Part shown: positions 53,134 to 63,647 of the stretch, one piece after another | Layout of the letters: each line of letters opens with the position of its first letter | Numbering within the stretch: the stretch's first letter is position 1 | NCBI RefSeq assembly: GCF_024710485.1 | Contig: NZ_JANJUQ010000033.1 | Location: forward strand, 1 to 64,000 | DNA: 64,000 bases | Direction of reading: 5' to 3' | From: Flavobacterium sp. | GTDB taxonomy: Bacteria; Bacteroidota; Bacteroidia; Flavobacteriales; Flavobacteriaceae | The notes under the pieces: generated by a model | What the model was told of the DNA's origin: nothing | The model's database searches: none | What the model saw: only the letters and a program-made list of their open reading frames with translations | Made by a program: the position numbers and the translations under genes

Positions 53134-54579
53134 TTAAAATTCTGCATTTTGCGGTGTTCTCGGGAACGGAATTACGTCTCTGATGTTGGTCATTCCGGTT
53201 ACGAAAAGTACCAAACGTTCAAAGCCTAATCCGAAGCCGGAGTGAACGGCCGAACCAAATCGACGCGTGTCTAAATACCACCACAATTCTTCTTCGTCAA
53301 TGCCGATGGCTTTCATTTTTTCTACCAAAACATCGTAACGCTCTTCTCTTTGTGAACCACCCACGATTTCTCCGATACCCGGGAACAAGATGTCCATGGC
53401 ACGAACAGTTTCTCTGCCCGGCTCGGTATTGTCATTCAAACGCATGTAGAACGCTTTAATCTTCGCCGGATAATCAAACAAAATTACCGGACATTTGAAG
53501 TGTTTTTCTACTAAGAAACGTTCGTGTTCACTTTGTAAATCGGCGCCCCATTCTTCAATAAGGTATTGGAATTTTTTCTTTTTATTCGGGGTTGAATCTC
53601 TTAAAATATCGATGGCCTCCGTGTAAGAAACACGTTTGAAATCGTTGTTCAAAACGAAGTTCAATTTTTCTAACAAGGCCATTTCGCTGCGTTCCGCTTG
53701 AGGCTTTTGTTTTTCTTCGTCTAATAATCGGCCTTCTAAGAATTTCAAATCGTCTCCGCAACGGTCAACGGCATATCGGATCACAAATTTGATGAAATCT
53801 TCTGCCAAATCCATATTGTCAATCAAATCGTTGAATGCTACTTCCGGCTCAATCATCCAGAATTCAGCCAAGTGACGAGATGTATTGGAGTTTTCCGCAC
53901 GGAACGTTGGTCCGAAAGTATAAATTTGACCCAATGCCATAGCGAAGGTTTCGCCTTCTAACTGCCCGGAAACGGTTAAATTGGTATGTTTTCCGAAGAA
54001 ATCTTTTTTGTAATCGATGTTACCTTCTTCATTTTTAGGCAAGTTATCCAATGGCAAAGAGGTTACTTGGAACATTTCGCCCGCACCTTCAGCATCGGCT
54101 CCGGTGATAATCGGCGTGTTCACGTACACAAAACCTCTGTCTTGGAAATAAGTGTGAACCGCATGTGCCAATACCGAACGCACACGCATGATAGCGCCGA
54201 AGGCATTGGTACGTACACGCAAATGCGCATTTTCTCTCAAGAATTCCAATGAGTGTTTCTTAGGTTGCATTGGGAATTTCTCCGCATCGCAATCGCCCAA
54301 AATTTCCAATTGGGCAACTTGGATTTCATATTTTTGACCGGCACCTTGGCTTTCTACCAACTTTCCGGTTAAAGCTACAGCCGTTCCGGTGTTGATTCTT
54401 TTCAAAGTGGCTTCCGGTGTGTTTTCAAAATCAACTACACACTGTAAGTTATGAATGGTTGAACCATCGTTTAAAGCAATAAACTGATTGTTTCTAAAAG
54501 TTCTTACCCAACCTTTAACGGTTACCTCATAATTCGTTTTCTCGCTGCTCAGTAAGTCTTTTACTTTTGAATGTCTCAT
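53134..54579 (-). CDS. asnS: Asparaginyl-tRNA synthetase
   Basis: The 481-residue class IIb synthetase has an N-terminal OB-fold (about 1-115), motif 2 ([21 protein letters not shown]) near 225-245 and motif 3 ([16 protein letters not shown]) near 450. The residues around motif 2 and the absence of a GAD insert distinguish it from AspRS. Presence of both aspS and asnS in this window implies direct Asn-tRNA charging. Leader repeat and TATATTTG box (54629-54636) lie upstream. Confidence 0.97.
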   Translation of the reverse strand: MRHSKVKDLLSSEKTNYEVTVKGWVRTFRNNQFIALNDGSTIHNLQCVVDFENTPEATLKRINTGTAVALTGKLVESQGAGQKYEIQVAQLEILGDCDAEKFPMQPKKHSLEFLRENAHLRVRTNAFGAIMRVRSVLAHAVHTYFQDRGFVYVNTPIITGADAEGAGEMFQVTSLPLDNLPKNEEGNIDYKKDFFGKHTNLTVSGQLEGETFAMALGQIYTFGPTFRAENSNTSRHLAEFWMIEPEVAFNDLIDNMDLAEDFIKFVIRYAVDRCGDDLKFLEGRLLDEEKQKPQAERSEMALLEKLNFVLNNDFKRVSYTEAIDILRDSTPNKKKKFQYLIEEWGADLQSEHERFLVEKHFKCPVILFDYPAKIKAFYMRLNDNTEPGRETVRAMDILFPGIGEIVGGSQREERYDVLVEKMKAIGIDEEELWWYLDTRRFGSAVHSGFGLGFERLVLFVTGMTNIRDVIPFPRTPQNAEF

Positions 54580-54587
54580 TAGAATAT

Positions 54588-54636
54588 CAGATATTAAATT
54601 TTAAATAGTAGATTTTAGAATCTTAACGCAAATATA
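54588..54636 (-). promoter_or_regulatory. asnS promoter box and short-repeat leader
   Basis: TATATTTG on the minus strand (54629-54636), then the leader containing CAGATATTAAATTTTAAATA (54588-54607), which matches the leaders of nuoE and nuoB. Confidence 0.6.
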
Positions 54637-54638
54637 AA

Positions 54639-57059
54639 TTATTTATTGTTTTTTTCTAGTGCATCAATCTCTTCATCGGTATGTTCTAAGATGTCGATGG
54701 TTGGTTCCGGCAATTCTTGCTGATTGGCCAAAGTTTTATTTAACGACAGTACTAACGAAGGCAACAATACCAAGTTAGACAGCATTCCGAAAGAAAGCGT
54801 TAAAGCGACCAATCCGCCTAAAGCGACCGTTCCGCCAAAGCTCGATAACATGAATACCGAAAACCCGAAAAACAATACAATTGACGTGTAAAACATACTG
54901 ATTCCGGCATCATCAAAGGTAGCAAAAACAGATTTTTTGATTTTCCAATCGTTGCGCGACAATTCCAAACGGTATTGGGCTAAGAAACGCAGTGTGTCGT
55001 CGACCGACATTCCGAAAGCGATACCAAAAACCAATAAGGTTGACGGTTTTAACGGAATATCTAAAAAGCCCATCAAACCGGCAGTCATGATTAGCGGTAA
55101 TAGGTTTGGAATAATCGAAACCAACACCATTTTAAACGAACGGAACATAATGGCAACTAATGCTCCGGTAAGGAAAAAGGCGAATAATAAAGACGACAAT
55201 AAGTTGTCGAGCAAATATTGCGTTCCTTTTTGAAACACCGATGGTTTTCCGGTGATGATGACTTCGTATCTGGGCGAAGGGAAAAGTTTATCGACTTTAT
55301 TGCGAATGTGTGCTTCGATGGCATCCATTTTTTCGCCGTTTTCATCTTTGATAAAAGTGGTCATGCGTGCTACACTTCCATCCGAAGAAATATAACTTTT
55401 CAGTTGATTGTCCTTGGCGTTTTTAATCGAATTTTTGATGTAAGGCAATAAAAACATTTCTTCATTTGAAGACGGTAACGTATAAAAATCGGGATTTCCG
55501 TTGTAATACGCTTGGTTGAAACTTTTGGCAATGTTTACAATCGACAAGGGTTTGGAAAGCTCCGGAATGTCGATGATGGTTTGCTCCAATTCTTCCATTC
55601 TGCGTAAGTTGCTGCCTTTCATGGCGCCGTTTTTGCGCTTGGTATCAATCATGATTTCCAAAGGCATAACGCCGTCAAATTCTTTTTCAAAGAAGCGAAT
55701 GTCCTCAAAGAAATCCGTTTTCTTAGGCATGTCTTCAATGATGCTGCCCGAAATCCTTATCTTGTTGATACCGATAAGACCAAAAATCAACAAACAAATC
55801 GCCGTGATGTAAACTCCCAATCGGTTGTATTTTACGGTGTTGACAATCCATTTCAAGAAGGATGTCAGCGATTCGCGTTCCAAATGGCCTAAATGTCTCG
55901 GAATAGGCGAAGGAATGTAACTGAAAAAGATTGGAATCACCAACAAACTTAAGGTGTAAATCGCCAAAATGTTAATGGTCGTAACTACACCGAATTCTCT
56001 CAGCAATACGTTATTGGTAGCGATGAAAGTGGCAAATCCAACCGCTGTAGTGATGTTGGTCATCAAAGTGGCCGTACCGGTTTTGGTAATCACGCGTTGT
56101 AAGGCTTTGGCTTTGTTGGCGTGTTTGTGGTATTCCTGATGGTATTTGTTGATGAAGAAAATACAATTCGGTATCCCGATTACAATCACTAACGTTGGTA
56201 CTAAAGCGGTCAAAACCGTAATCTCGTAGCCCAATAATCCCATCAATCCGAATGACCACATTACGCCGATAATAACTACTATCATCGAGATTAGCGTAGC
56301 GCGGAAAGAGCGGAAAAAGTAGAAGAAAATCAATGACGTAATCAACAAAGCTGCGCCTATGAACAACCCAATTTCATCAATTATGGTTTTGGCATTCAAG
56401 GTTCGGATGTAAGGCATGCCCGAGGTGTGCAGGTCTAACTTGGTGGCTTTTTCAAATTTTTCAATTGCCGGAATCAAATCATTTAAAACGTAATCTTTTC
56501 TGGCTTTAGTATTAACGATTTTCTTATCGAGGTAAATGGCTGAACGAATGGCGCCGGTTTTTTTGTTGAAAAGCAAGCCTTCGTAAAACGGCAATCGTGT
56601 ATACAATTCGGTTTTGATGGTTTTCAGATACTTTTCATCTTGAACTTTATTCGAATCAACCAAAGGTTTGAGTTCGAAAGTTTCCAGCGAATCGTTTTTA
56701 GTGAGTTTTTGCAAGTTGTCTACCGAAACCACCAAACTCACTTCTTTGTGCGATTTAATGGTTGTCATCAACTCGCTCCAGGCTTGATAAACTTTAGGAG
56801 TAAACAAGTGATTGTCTTTGGTGGCAATGACAATCAAGTTGCCTTCTTCGCCAAATTGATTCAGGAATTTTTGATAATCGACATTTACTTTATCGTCTGC
56901 CGGAATCAAGTTGGCTTCCGTTTGGGTAAAACGGATGTTTTTCCACTGTAGGGAAAGCAGTACGGTAATCAGAATAATACTGCCCAAAATGACAATTCTG
57001 TTTCTCAGAATAATTCGGGCTATTAATTCCCAAAAACCAATACCTAACAACTTTTTCAT
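54639..57059 (-). CDS. MMPL/RND-superfamily transporter
   Basis: From ATG 57057-57059 (MKKLLGIGFWELIARIIL) the 806-residue protein has two halves, each with one membrane helix, a large extracytoplasmic loop and a five-helix bundle resembling a sterol-sensing domain (e.g. LFIGAALLITSLIFFYFF and LLVFGIAFGMSVDDTLRFL). This is the MMPL/HAE3 pattern of exporters of hydrophobic molecules such as lipids. A frame from 57080 adds only 7 residues. -7 box TACCTTTG at 57078-57085 (minus) lies inside that extension, supporting the shorter start. Confidence 0.88.
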   Translation of the reverse strand: MKKLLGIGFWELIARIILRNRIVILGSIILITVLLSLQWKNIRFTQTEANLIPADDKVNVDYQKFLNQFGEEGNLIVIATKDNHLFTPKVYQAWSELMTTIKSHKEVSLVVSVDNLQKLTKNDSLETFELKPLVDSNKVQDEKYLKTIKTELYTRLPFYEGLLFNKKTGAIRSAIYLDKKIVNTKARKDYVLNDLIPAIEKFEKATKLDLHTSGMPYIRTLNAKTIIDEIGLFIGAALLITSLIFFYFFRSFRATLISMIVVIIGVMWSFGLMGLLGYEITVLTALVPTLVIVIGIPNCIFFINKYHQEYHKHANKAKALQRVITKTGTATLMTNITTAVGFATFIATNNVLLREFGVVTTINILAIYTLSLLVIPIFFSYIPSPIPRHLGHLERESLTSFLKWIVNTVKYNRLGVYITAICLLIFGLIGINKIRISGSIIEDMPKKTDFFEDIRFFEKEFDGVMPLEIMIDTKRKNGAMKGSNLRRMEELEQTIIDIPELSKPLSIVNIAKSFNQAYYNGNPDFYTLPSSNEEMFLLPYIKNSIKNAKDNQLKSYISSDGSVARMTTFIKDENGEKMDAIEAHIRNKVDKLFPSPRYEVIITGKPSVFQKGTQYLLDNLLSSLLFAFFLTGALVAIMFRSFKMVLVSIIPNLLPLIMTAGLMGFLDIPLKPSTLLVFGIAFGMSVDDTLRFLAQYRLELSRNDWKIKKSVFATFDDAGISMFYTSIVLFFGFSVFMLSSFGGTVALGGLVALTLSFGMLSNLVLLPSLVLSLNKTLANQQELPEPTIDILEHTDEEIDALEKNNK

Positions 57060-57077
57060 AAAACCTAAAATGGGTTG

Positions 57078-57085
57078 CAAAGGTA
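57078..57085 (-). promoter_or_regulatory. MMPL gene promoter -7 box
   Basis: Minus-strand TACCTTTG matches TAnnTTTG, 19 bp upstream of the chosen start. Confidence 0.55.
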
Positions 57086-57243
57086 ATCAAAACCTCAAAA
57101 AATTAGGATGATATAAAGTAAAGTTTTCTTAATTTTTGCTTTAAATTTAAGGACTGTTTTAATTAATAGTTATCGATGTAAAAAAGTTAAAAAAAATACG
57201 TGACTTTTTACCACCTTTGTATGCACAAGCACTACTTTTTTGG

Positions 57244-59520
57244 ATGAGAAATTTAAAGAACACTTTATTTTATTTATTCATTACCGGAGGTTTTACAGCC
57301 TTAATGTATTGGATTATTGAACAGGGGAAATTATTGGAAGTAGGCCGCAAAATTGTTTCGCCCACATCTTCCGACAGCCAGTGGATTCAGTTCTTGAGTT
57401 CACTGTTTCACAATTTGCAGCATCCGTTGGCATTGTTGCTCATACAAATCATCGCCATCGTAATTGTGGCGCGTATTTTTGGTTGGATTTTCAGAAAAAT
57501 AGGCCAGCCTTCCGTTATCGGTGAAATTATTGCCGGCATTGTACTCGGACCATCGTTGTTTGGACTGTATTTTCCGGAATTAAAAGAAGCATTATTTCCG
57601 GTGGCTTCCTTGGGGAATTTACAAGTATTGAGTCAGATTGGTCTGGTCTTGTTTATGTTTGTGATTGGGATGGAACTCGATTTGAAAGTGCTGAAAAATA
57701 AAGCCAATGACGCAGTGGTTATCAGTCATGCGAGCATTGTTATCCCTTTTGCTTTGGGTATCGGCTTGTCTTATTTCATTTATCAAAATCACGAATTTAC
57801 GCCGGAAGGGGTAGAGTTTTTGTCGTTTGCCTTGTTCATGGGAATCGCCATGAGTATCACGGCTTTTCCGGTATTAGCCAGAATTGTTCAAGAGCGTGGC
57901 ATTCATAAAACCCGTTTGGGAACCATTGTCATTACTTGTGCTGCCGCCGATGACATCACTGCTTGGTGTTTGTTAGCTGCCGTAATTGCCATTGTTAAAG
58001 CCGGAAGTTTTGTGAGTTCGCTGTACATTATCGGGTTGGCAGTATTGTATGTGTTGATGATGCTTTTTGTAGTGAAACCGTTTTTAAAACGCGTCGGTGA
58101 TTTGTATGCCAACAAAGAAAATATCAAGAAATCGGTGGTGGCAATTTTTTTCCTGACCTTGATGGTTTCGGCTTATTTGACAGAAGTGATAGGAATTCAT
58201 GCGCTATTCGGAGCGTTTATGGCCGGAGCTATTATGCCTGATATCCCGAAATTCAGAAACATATTTATTGAAAAAGTGGAAGATGTTTCGGTAATCTTAT
58301 TGTTGCCGTTGTTTTTTGTGTTCACCGGTTTGCGTACCGAAATCGGATTGATTAACGAACCGTATTTATGGGAAATTACCGGCTATATCATTTTGGTTGC
58401 CGTGGTCGGAAAATTTTTCGGAAGTGCTTTAGCCGCACGTTTTGTCGGACAAAACTGGAGAGAAAGCTGGACCATAGGCGCGTTGATGAATACCCGCGGA
58501 TTGATGGAATTGGTAGTGTTGAACATTGGATATGAGCTCGGCGTTTTGTCGCCTAAGGTCTTTACCATGATGGTGATTATGGCTTTGGTTACGACTTTCA
58601 TGACCGGACCGGCGCTCGATATCATTAACTTTATTTTTAAAACCAAAGACGTTATCATTCCTTCGGAAGTCAAAAAGAATTCTAAGTTCAACATTTTAAT
58701 TTCTTTCGGGAACAATGAAAAAGGGAAATCACTGTTGCGTTTGGCGAACAGTTTGGTGAAAGGCCAACCCGAAGCAGCCAATATTACCGCGATGCACTTA
58801 ACCATTAGCGATGAGATGCATGCATTTAAAATTGAAGAGTACGAGAAAGAAGCTTTCGAACCTATTTTGAAAGAATCCAAAAAACTCAATCAAGAAATCA
58901 CGACTATTTTTAAAGCTACCGGTGATATTGAAACCGACATTGCCGACGTAGCTTATGAAGGCAAATATGATTTGGTTTTGGTAGGTTTAGGAAAATCCAT
59001 TTTCGAAGGAACCATTTTGGGAAAAGTATTAGGCTTTACTTCCAGCATTATCAATCCGGATCGTTTATTGGATAAGTTCAAAGGAAAAGAAGGGTTGTTC
59101 GAGAATTCGCCTTTCGATGACCGAACGCGATTGATCATCTCCAAAACCAAAACACCGCTGGGAATTTTAATCGACAAAGATTTAAAACAGGTTACTAAAG
59201 TGTTTTTGGGTATTTATAGTGTTGGCGATGTTTTCTTAATCGATTACGCCCAAAGATTAATGCAAAACAATCAGGCGCAAGTCACTATTTTGGACAATAA
59301 CGAGCACACCAAAAACAACTTTTTGATTCAAAATTCGCTTGAAGCGTTGGAACAAAAACACGGTGATAAATTTGATGTTTTCCAACCGAAACAAATTACC
59401 AAACCGTTTTTGTTGGAGCAGGATTTGTTGATTTTCAGTTTGGAAACCTGGAAACATTTAGTAGAAGAAGAAGTAACGTGGTTGCAGGATATTCCTTCAG
59501 TGTTGATTGTAAAACCTTAA
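57244..59520 (+). CDS. Kef-type cation:proton antiporter
   Basis: From ATG 57244 (MRNLKNTLFYLF) the 758-residue protein has a 12-13-helix Na+/H+ exchanger domain (about 60-480) with GEIIAGIVLGPSLFG and the ion-binding AAADDITAW segment, followed by a cytoplasmic C-terminal part (about 480-758) with alternating strands and helices like universal-stress-protein domains (ISFGNNEKGKSLLRLANSLV, YDLVLVGLGKSIFEG). It probably exchanges K+ or Na+ for H+. Divergent from the MMPL gene. TTG 57217 is an alternative start. Confidence 0.9.
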   Translation: MRNLKNTLFYLFITGGFTALMYWIIEQGKLLEVGRKIVSPTSSDSQWIQFLSSLFHNLQHPLALLLIQIIAIVIVARIFGWIFRKIGQPSVIGEIIAGIVLGPSLFGLYFPELKEALFPVASLGNLQVLSQIGLVLFMFVIGMELDLKVLKNKANDAVVISHASIVIPFALGIGLSYFIYQNHEFTPEGVEFLSFALFMGIAMSITAFPVLARIVQERGIHKTRLGTIVITCAAADDITAWCLLAAVIAIVKAGSFVSSLYIIGLAVLYVLMMLFVVKPFLKRVGDLYANKENIKKSVVAIFFLTLMVSAYLTEVIGIHALFGAFMAGAIMPDIPKFRNIFIEKVEDVSVILLLPLFFVFTGLRTEIGLINEPYLWEITGYIILVAVVGKFFGSALAARFVGQNWRESWTIGALMNTRGLMELVVLNIGYELGVLSPKVFTMMVIMALVTTFMTGPALDIINFIFKTKDVIIPSEVKKNSKFNILISFGNNEKGKSLLRLANSLVKGQPEAANITAMHLTISDEMHAFKIEEYEKEAFEPILKESKKLNQEITTIFKATGDIETDIADVAYEGKYDLVLVGLGKSIFEGTILGKVLGFTSSIINPDRLLDKFKGKEGLFENSPFDDRTRLIISKTKTPLGILIDKDLKQVTKVFLGIYSVGDVFLIDYAQRLMQNNQAQVTILDNNEHTKNNFLIQNSLEALEQKHGDKFDVFQPKQITKPFLLEQDLLIFSLETWKHLVEEEVTWLQDIPSVLIVKP

Positions 59521-59543
59521 CGAGAACAATACGGTAAATATTT

Positions 59544-59578
59544 AAAGGTCGGTAATCCTTGGATTGTTGGCCTTTTTT
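59544..59578 (+). terminator. Probable terminator of the antiporter gene
   Basis: Imperfect stem AAAGGTC...AATCC / GGATT...GGCCTTT followed by a T-run that touches the convergent gene's stop codon. Confidence 0.6.
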
Positions 59579-62066
59579 ACAATCCTAAGTCAAGGACAAA
59601 ACTCAATTTAATGGCAATGTTGTCTTCCAAGCGTGCCAATTGATTTGGTCCGTAGCGATAAAATCCGGTCAAGCCTAAGCCTTTGTAAATTTGGTTTAAT
59701 TCGACACCCGATTCAAAGAAACCTTGGTCTAAGGTTTTAAATTCGATACCAATATGGTCTTCCGGATTTTTGAGATTGCCCCAGGCCATGCGCGTCACCA
59801 ATACTAAAGACGGTTTTACTTTTTTGAACAATTCCACTCGTTTGAAGCCGTGTTTGAATTGCAACATCACGAATTCTGTCGAGAAAAATTCATTGAAATA
59901 CATCGTTTCAAAACTATTTTTACCGGCAATCGTAATTCTTTGCAACAAATTGTCCTTGGTTAAGTTATTAGGCGAAGTGTTGTACAAATGCGTCAACGGT
60001 AAGTCGCCGAAAACATAACCGCCTTGAAGCAAGAAAGCCGACTTTTGGCCGTTGAGGTATTTTTTTTCGTATTCAATGCGTGCGTCGATTTTTCCGAACT
60101 CGAAGTCGTTGTTGAAAAGATTCGATAGTGATTTAGTCAACTGAAAAGTAAATTTCGGATAGCGTTTTTCGTATTCTATTTTGCCGTTCGGGGTTTGCAT
60201 ATAATCGCTGAACGGATTCCATTGGATGGCTACCATGGCTGATGTCATGGCAAAATTTCGGTACAGTTTGTCATCGTAAACAAACGTATAATCAAATAAC
60301 GGCGTTACATCACTGTGGGCAATTTGCCAAATGCTTTCGGTTTTCGGGATGATTTTGGTTTCGATAAACGTTCGCCAAGTTTGATGATTGTAAAACGTAC
60401 TGATGTTAATCGGTCGCGGATCATACAACTTAAAAGCTTTTTTGTCGATGGCAAAATTGGTGCTCGCAATCTCTCGAACATCATCGGTATACGATCCGCC
60501 AATCCAAGTATTAGAGAAGTTGCCGATTCGGAAAGCACTGCCCAAATGATATTTGCTTTTTTCATCTTTCAAACCGTAAGCCGTGTAACCTTCCAACCGG
60601 AATATTTTAGAAAATTGTTCGTTGGTTACGCCGCCAATACCTAATCGGAAACCTTCGTAATTGTTATAACTCAGCAAGTAGCGCAAGTCAAAATCAAACG
60701 GCCCAAAAGGCAAATAACCGTTGATAATTTTACGTCCGAATTTGATTTTTTTCTCGATTTTTTCCTTGGTTACCACACTGTCTAAAACCACATAGGTTCT
60801 CTCGCTTCTCGTGTCTAAGCTGTCGGTTCTGTTTTGTTGCCAAAAGGCATCTTCTTTGTTGTTGGCATTGGCCTTGATATCGATGGCAATGGAAGATTTT
60901 TTGATTTTCAACTTCGGATTGATTTGCAAGTCATACACTTGCATATCCGAAGCGAGATAGGTAAAGTCGGATGCTTTTTTCTGAATTTGATTCTCGTCGT
61001 CGTCTTCGGCGGCAAATTCAATTCGGCCACCCAAAACGGCTGTTGGTTCTTTGCTTTTACCTTTGATGATTTTGAAGTTTTTGCGCATCGGAAACCAAAC
61101 TTTTTCTTCACTCAAATACTTAAATTCGTGTGTTCCGGTAATGTTTAAAACACTGCGAATGCGCATTACGGCTTTGGCTATGGCATAATTTTCCAAATCA
61201 ATGTAAAGCAAACCTTCTAATCCTTTGCGGCTGATTTTATGCTTAAAATATACCACTACCACGTTGCGATTAGCAATAGTCGTAGTGTCTAATATTTTGT
61301 ACCGATATTCTTTAAGAGCTTTATCAGCGATTGGACTTTTGTATTTGGTTTCAAACAGTTCGTATTTGTCGTCGTACACTGAAGACGATTGCAAGCTAAA
61401 GCCTAACAATTCATAAATCGGCTCTTTAAAACCTGCCATTTTGGTGCCTAGTATGGTTTCTTTAAGTAGTGGTTTTTCGAATTGAAATTGGGATACTTTC
61501 TCGGTTAAAAACAAATGCTGTTTGGCAATGAGCTTTTTGAATTTGTAATCGGAAGAGTCGATTTTGATGATTTTATCTTTAGTTGTAACATCCGTAAAAA
61601 CCGTATCAATTCGACCCGAAATTGAATCCGGATTGGCAGTTACCAGGAGTTTGTTGTAAGTTTTGTACTGAAAGGTTTGTAGTTTTTTGAGCGGATTATT
61701 GTTGTTTTTACCCAAAATGACTTTGCGGATAATGTCGTTTGCCGGATTTTCAGTGCTAATTACAACTTCTTGCAACGCATCGGTTTCGGGAGAAAGTAAT
61801 ACCGTGAAGTAGTTTTTTTTTTCAAATATTGAAATGGTTTGTGTGCTGTAACCTACATAAGAAATTTTTAAAATCTCGGGTTGTGAAGGCAAAGAGTAAC
61901 TGAATTTACCATCAACATCGGCTATGGAAACTGTTCCGTTTTCAGTAGCAATGGTGGCAAAAGGCAGTACTTTTTTAGTCTGTGCATCTTTTACAATACC
62001 GTTAATTTGAAACTGCGCCTGAAGCGACAAGGTGCAAAAGAGAAACAAAAAAGACAGTAGCTTCAT
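59577..62066 (-). CDS. DUF5686/carboxypeptidase-like regulatory-domain outer-membrane protein
   Basis: The 829-residue protein has a signal peptide (about 1-17, LQAQ), a carboxypeptidase-like regulatory (CarboxypepD_reg) domain (about 20-110: INGIVKDAQTKKVLPFATIA) as in TonB-dependent receptors, and a long beta-rich part ending in barrel-like strands and LSFVLDLGL, the DUF5686 family pattern. Such proteins occur in Bacteroidota outer membranes; no plug domain is seen. Function unknown. Confidence 0.85.
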   Translation of the reverse strand: MKLLSFLFLFCTLSLQAQFQINGIVKDAQTKKVLPFATIATENGTVSIADVDGKFSYSLPSQPEILKISYVGYSTQTISIFEKKNYFTVLLSPETDALQEVVISTENPANDIIRKVILGKNNNNPLKKLQTFQYKTYNKLLVTANPDSISGRIDTVFTDVTTKDKIIKIDSSDYKFKKLIAKQHLFLTEKVSQFQFEKPLLKETILGTKMAGFKEPIYELLGFSLQSSSVYDDKYELFETKYKSPIADKALKEYRYKILDTTTIANRNVVVVYFKHKISRKGLEGLLYIDLENYAIAKAVMRIRSVLNITGTHEFKYLSEEKVWFPMRKNFKIIKGKSKEPTAVLGGRIEFAAEDDDENQIQKKASDFTYLASDMQVYDLQINPKLKIKKSSIAIDIKANANNKEDAFWQQNRTDSLDTRSERTYVVLDSVVTKEKIEKKIKFGRKIINGYLPFGPFDFDLRYLLSYNNYEGFRLGIGGVTNEQFSKIFRLEGYTAYGLKDEKSKYHLGSAFRIGNFSNTWIGGSYTDDVREIASTNFAIDKKAFKLYDPRPINISTFYNHQTWRTFIETKIIPKTESIWQIAHSDVTPLFDYTFVYDDKLYRNFAMTSAMVAIQWNPFSDYMQTPNGKIEYEKRYPKFTFQLTKSLSNLFNNDFEFGKIDARIEYEKKYLNGQKSAFLLQGGYVFGDLPLTHLYNTSPNNLTKDNLLQRITIAGKNSFETMYFNEFFSTEFVMLQFKHGFKRVELFKKVKPSLVLVTRMAWGNLKNPEDHIGIEFKTLDQGFFESGVELNQIYKGLGLTGFYRYGPNQLARLEDNIAIKLSFVLDLGL

Positions 62067-62107
62067 TGGAAAGGGATTGACACAAAACGGCTTACAAAAA
62101 TAGGAAT

Positions 62108-62133
62108 AAAAAAATCCGTACGAGACGGATTTT
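62108..62133 (-). terminator. pyrH-frr terminator
   Basis: Stem ATCCGT / ACGGAT with a T-run in minus orientation, 20 bp past the frr stop. Confidence 0.75.
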
Positions 62134-62151
62134 AGTATGAATTAACAAAAG

Positions 62152-62712
62152 TTACACTTTCATAATTTCGGCTTCTTTGATGGCCAAATGTTCTTCGATT
62201 TTTTTAATAAAGGCATCGGTTAATTTTTGAACATCTTCTTCTGCTTTTTTGCAGTCATCTTCCGAAGTGCCTTCTTTTTCTAATTTTTTAATTTCGGTGT
62301 TGGCATCTTTACGGGCATTTCGAATACCGATTTTAGCTTCTTCTGCTTCAGCTTTGGCTTGTTTAACCAAATCTCGTCTTCTTTCCTCGGTAAGCGGCGG
62401 TACACTGATGATAATGTTGTCGCCGTTGTTCATCGGATTAAACCCTAAATTGGCAATCATGATGGCTTTCTCAATAGGGTGCAACATGCTCTTTTCCCAA
62501 GGCGTAACGGTAATGGTACGCGCATCGGGAACGTTAATGTTGGCTACTTGTGATAATGGGGTTTGCGAACCGTAATAGTCAACAAATACACCGCCCAACA
62601 TTTGAGGTGATGCTTTTCCGGCGCGAATGTTTAAAAATTCTTTTTCCAAATGCGCCACGGAACCGTTCATAGATTCTTTGGTGCTGTCTAAGATAAATTC
62701 AATTTCTTCCAT
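62152..62712 (-). CDS. frr: Ribosome recycling factor
   Basis: The 186-residue protein (family about 185) has the RRF three-helix domain with a small second domain: FLNIRAGKASPQMLGGVFVD, PLSQVANINVPDARTITVTPW, LTEERRRDLVKQAKAEAEEA. It splits the post-termination ribosome with EF-G. Downstream of pyrH, the usual pair; the spacer holds duplicated 13-bp repeats. Confidence 0.98.
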   Translation of the reverse strand: MEEIEFILDSTKESMNGSVAHLEKEFLNIRAGKASPQMLGGVFVDYYGSQTPLSQVANINVPDARTITVTPWEKSMLHPIEKAIMIANLGFNPMNNGDNIIISVPPLTEERRRDLVKQAKAEAEEAKIGIRNARKDANTEIKKLEKEGTSEDDCKKAEEDVQKLTDAFIKKIEEHLAIKEAEIMKV

Positions 62713-62796
62713 TTTCTTATTAGATTGTTAGAGGGTTAGCTTTTTAGATTGTTAGACTTCTAAGCAGTCTAATAATCTAAGTCAGTCTAAATGGTC
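62713..62796. repeat. Repeats in the pyrH-frr spacer
   Basis: The 13-bp unit TTAGATTGTTAGA occurs twice (62720-62732 and 62744-62756), followed by inverted TCTAA-type units (AGTCTAATAATCTAAGTCAG, 62766-62785). The first repeat begins 8 bp upstream of the frr start. Confidence 0.65.
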
Positions 62797-63503
62797 TATA
62801 TTTTTACTACTGTTCCTATGCTTTCGCCTTCGCAAATTTTAAGTAAGTTACCTTTTTTATTCATGTCGAATACTACAATCGGCAACTCGTTTTCCTGACT
62901 TAAAGTGAATGCTGTGGTGTCCATAACATTCAAACCTTTTTTCAGTACATCGTCAAAAGTAATGCTTTCAAATTTCACGGCATTTGGGTTTTTCTCCGGA
63001 TCGGCATCGTATACACCGTCAACGCGAGTGCCTTTTAAAATCACATCGGCATGTACTTCAATCCCGCGTAAAACGGCTGCAGTATCCGTAGTGAAATAGG
63101 GGTTTCCTGTTCCGGCTCCGAAGATCACAATTCTTCCTTTTTCCAAATGGCGGACGGCTCTTCTTTTGATGTAAGGCTCGGCTATCGCTTCAATCTTTAA
63201 AGCGGTTTGCAAACGGGTCAACATGCCCTTGTCTTCCAGAGCACCTTGCAAAGCCATTCCGTTGATTACGGTGGCTAACATACCCATGTAATCGCCTTGT
63301 ACGCGGTCCATACCATTGCTGGCTCCGGCCACGCCTCTGAAAATGTTTCCGCCTCCGATAACAATGGCAATTTCAACACCTTTGTCGTGGATTTCTTTGA
63401 TTTCGTCTGCATATTCGGCCAAACGCTTAGGATCGATACCGTATTGTCTGTCGCCCATTAAGGCTTCGCCACTTAATTTCAGAAGAATTCTTTTGTATTT
63501 CAT
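62796..63503 (-). CDS. pyrH: UMP kinase
   Basis: The 235-residue amino-acid-kinase fold begins [32 protein letters not shown] near 48-58 and [17 protein letters not shown] near 130-146 are PyrH signatures. It phosphorylates UMP to UDP as a hexamer. Promoter box TATATTTG at 63648-63655 leaves a leader of about 140 bp. Co-transcribed with frr. Confidence 0.97.
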   Translation of the reverse strand: MKYKRILLKLSGEALMGDRQYGIDPKRLAEYADEIKEIHDKGVEIAIVIGGGNIFRGVAGASNGMDRVQGDYMGMLATVINGMALQGALEDKGMLTRLQTALKIEAIAEPYIKRRAVRHLEKGRIVIFGAGTGNPYFTTDTAAVLRGIEVHADVILKGTRVDGVYDADPEKNPNAVKFESITFDDVLKKGLNVMDTTAFTLSQENELPIVVFDMNKKGNLLKICEGESIGTVVKI

Positions 63504-63647
63504 TCTCGTGTGTGTTTTTAGTTAGGAGTCATGCTGTTGCTCTTAGAGCTCGAGGCATAAGTTGTGTTAGTTTTTACTTTTGTCACTAAGGCGCAGCCAT
63601 TGTTTTTGTTGAAAAAGTTAGGATTCGCTTTTCGCTCAAAAGTGTTG

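Noticed and set aside
58383..58889. Minus-strand open frame of 168 codons inside the antiporter gene
   Set aside because: Fully antisense to a strong membrane-protein gene; composition is the mirror of its codons.
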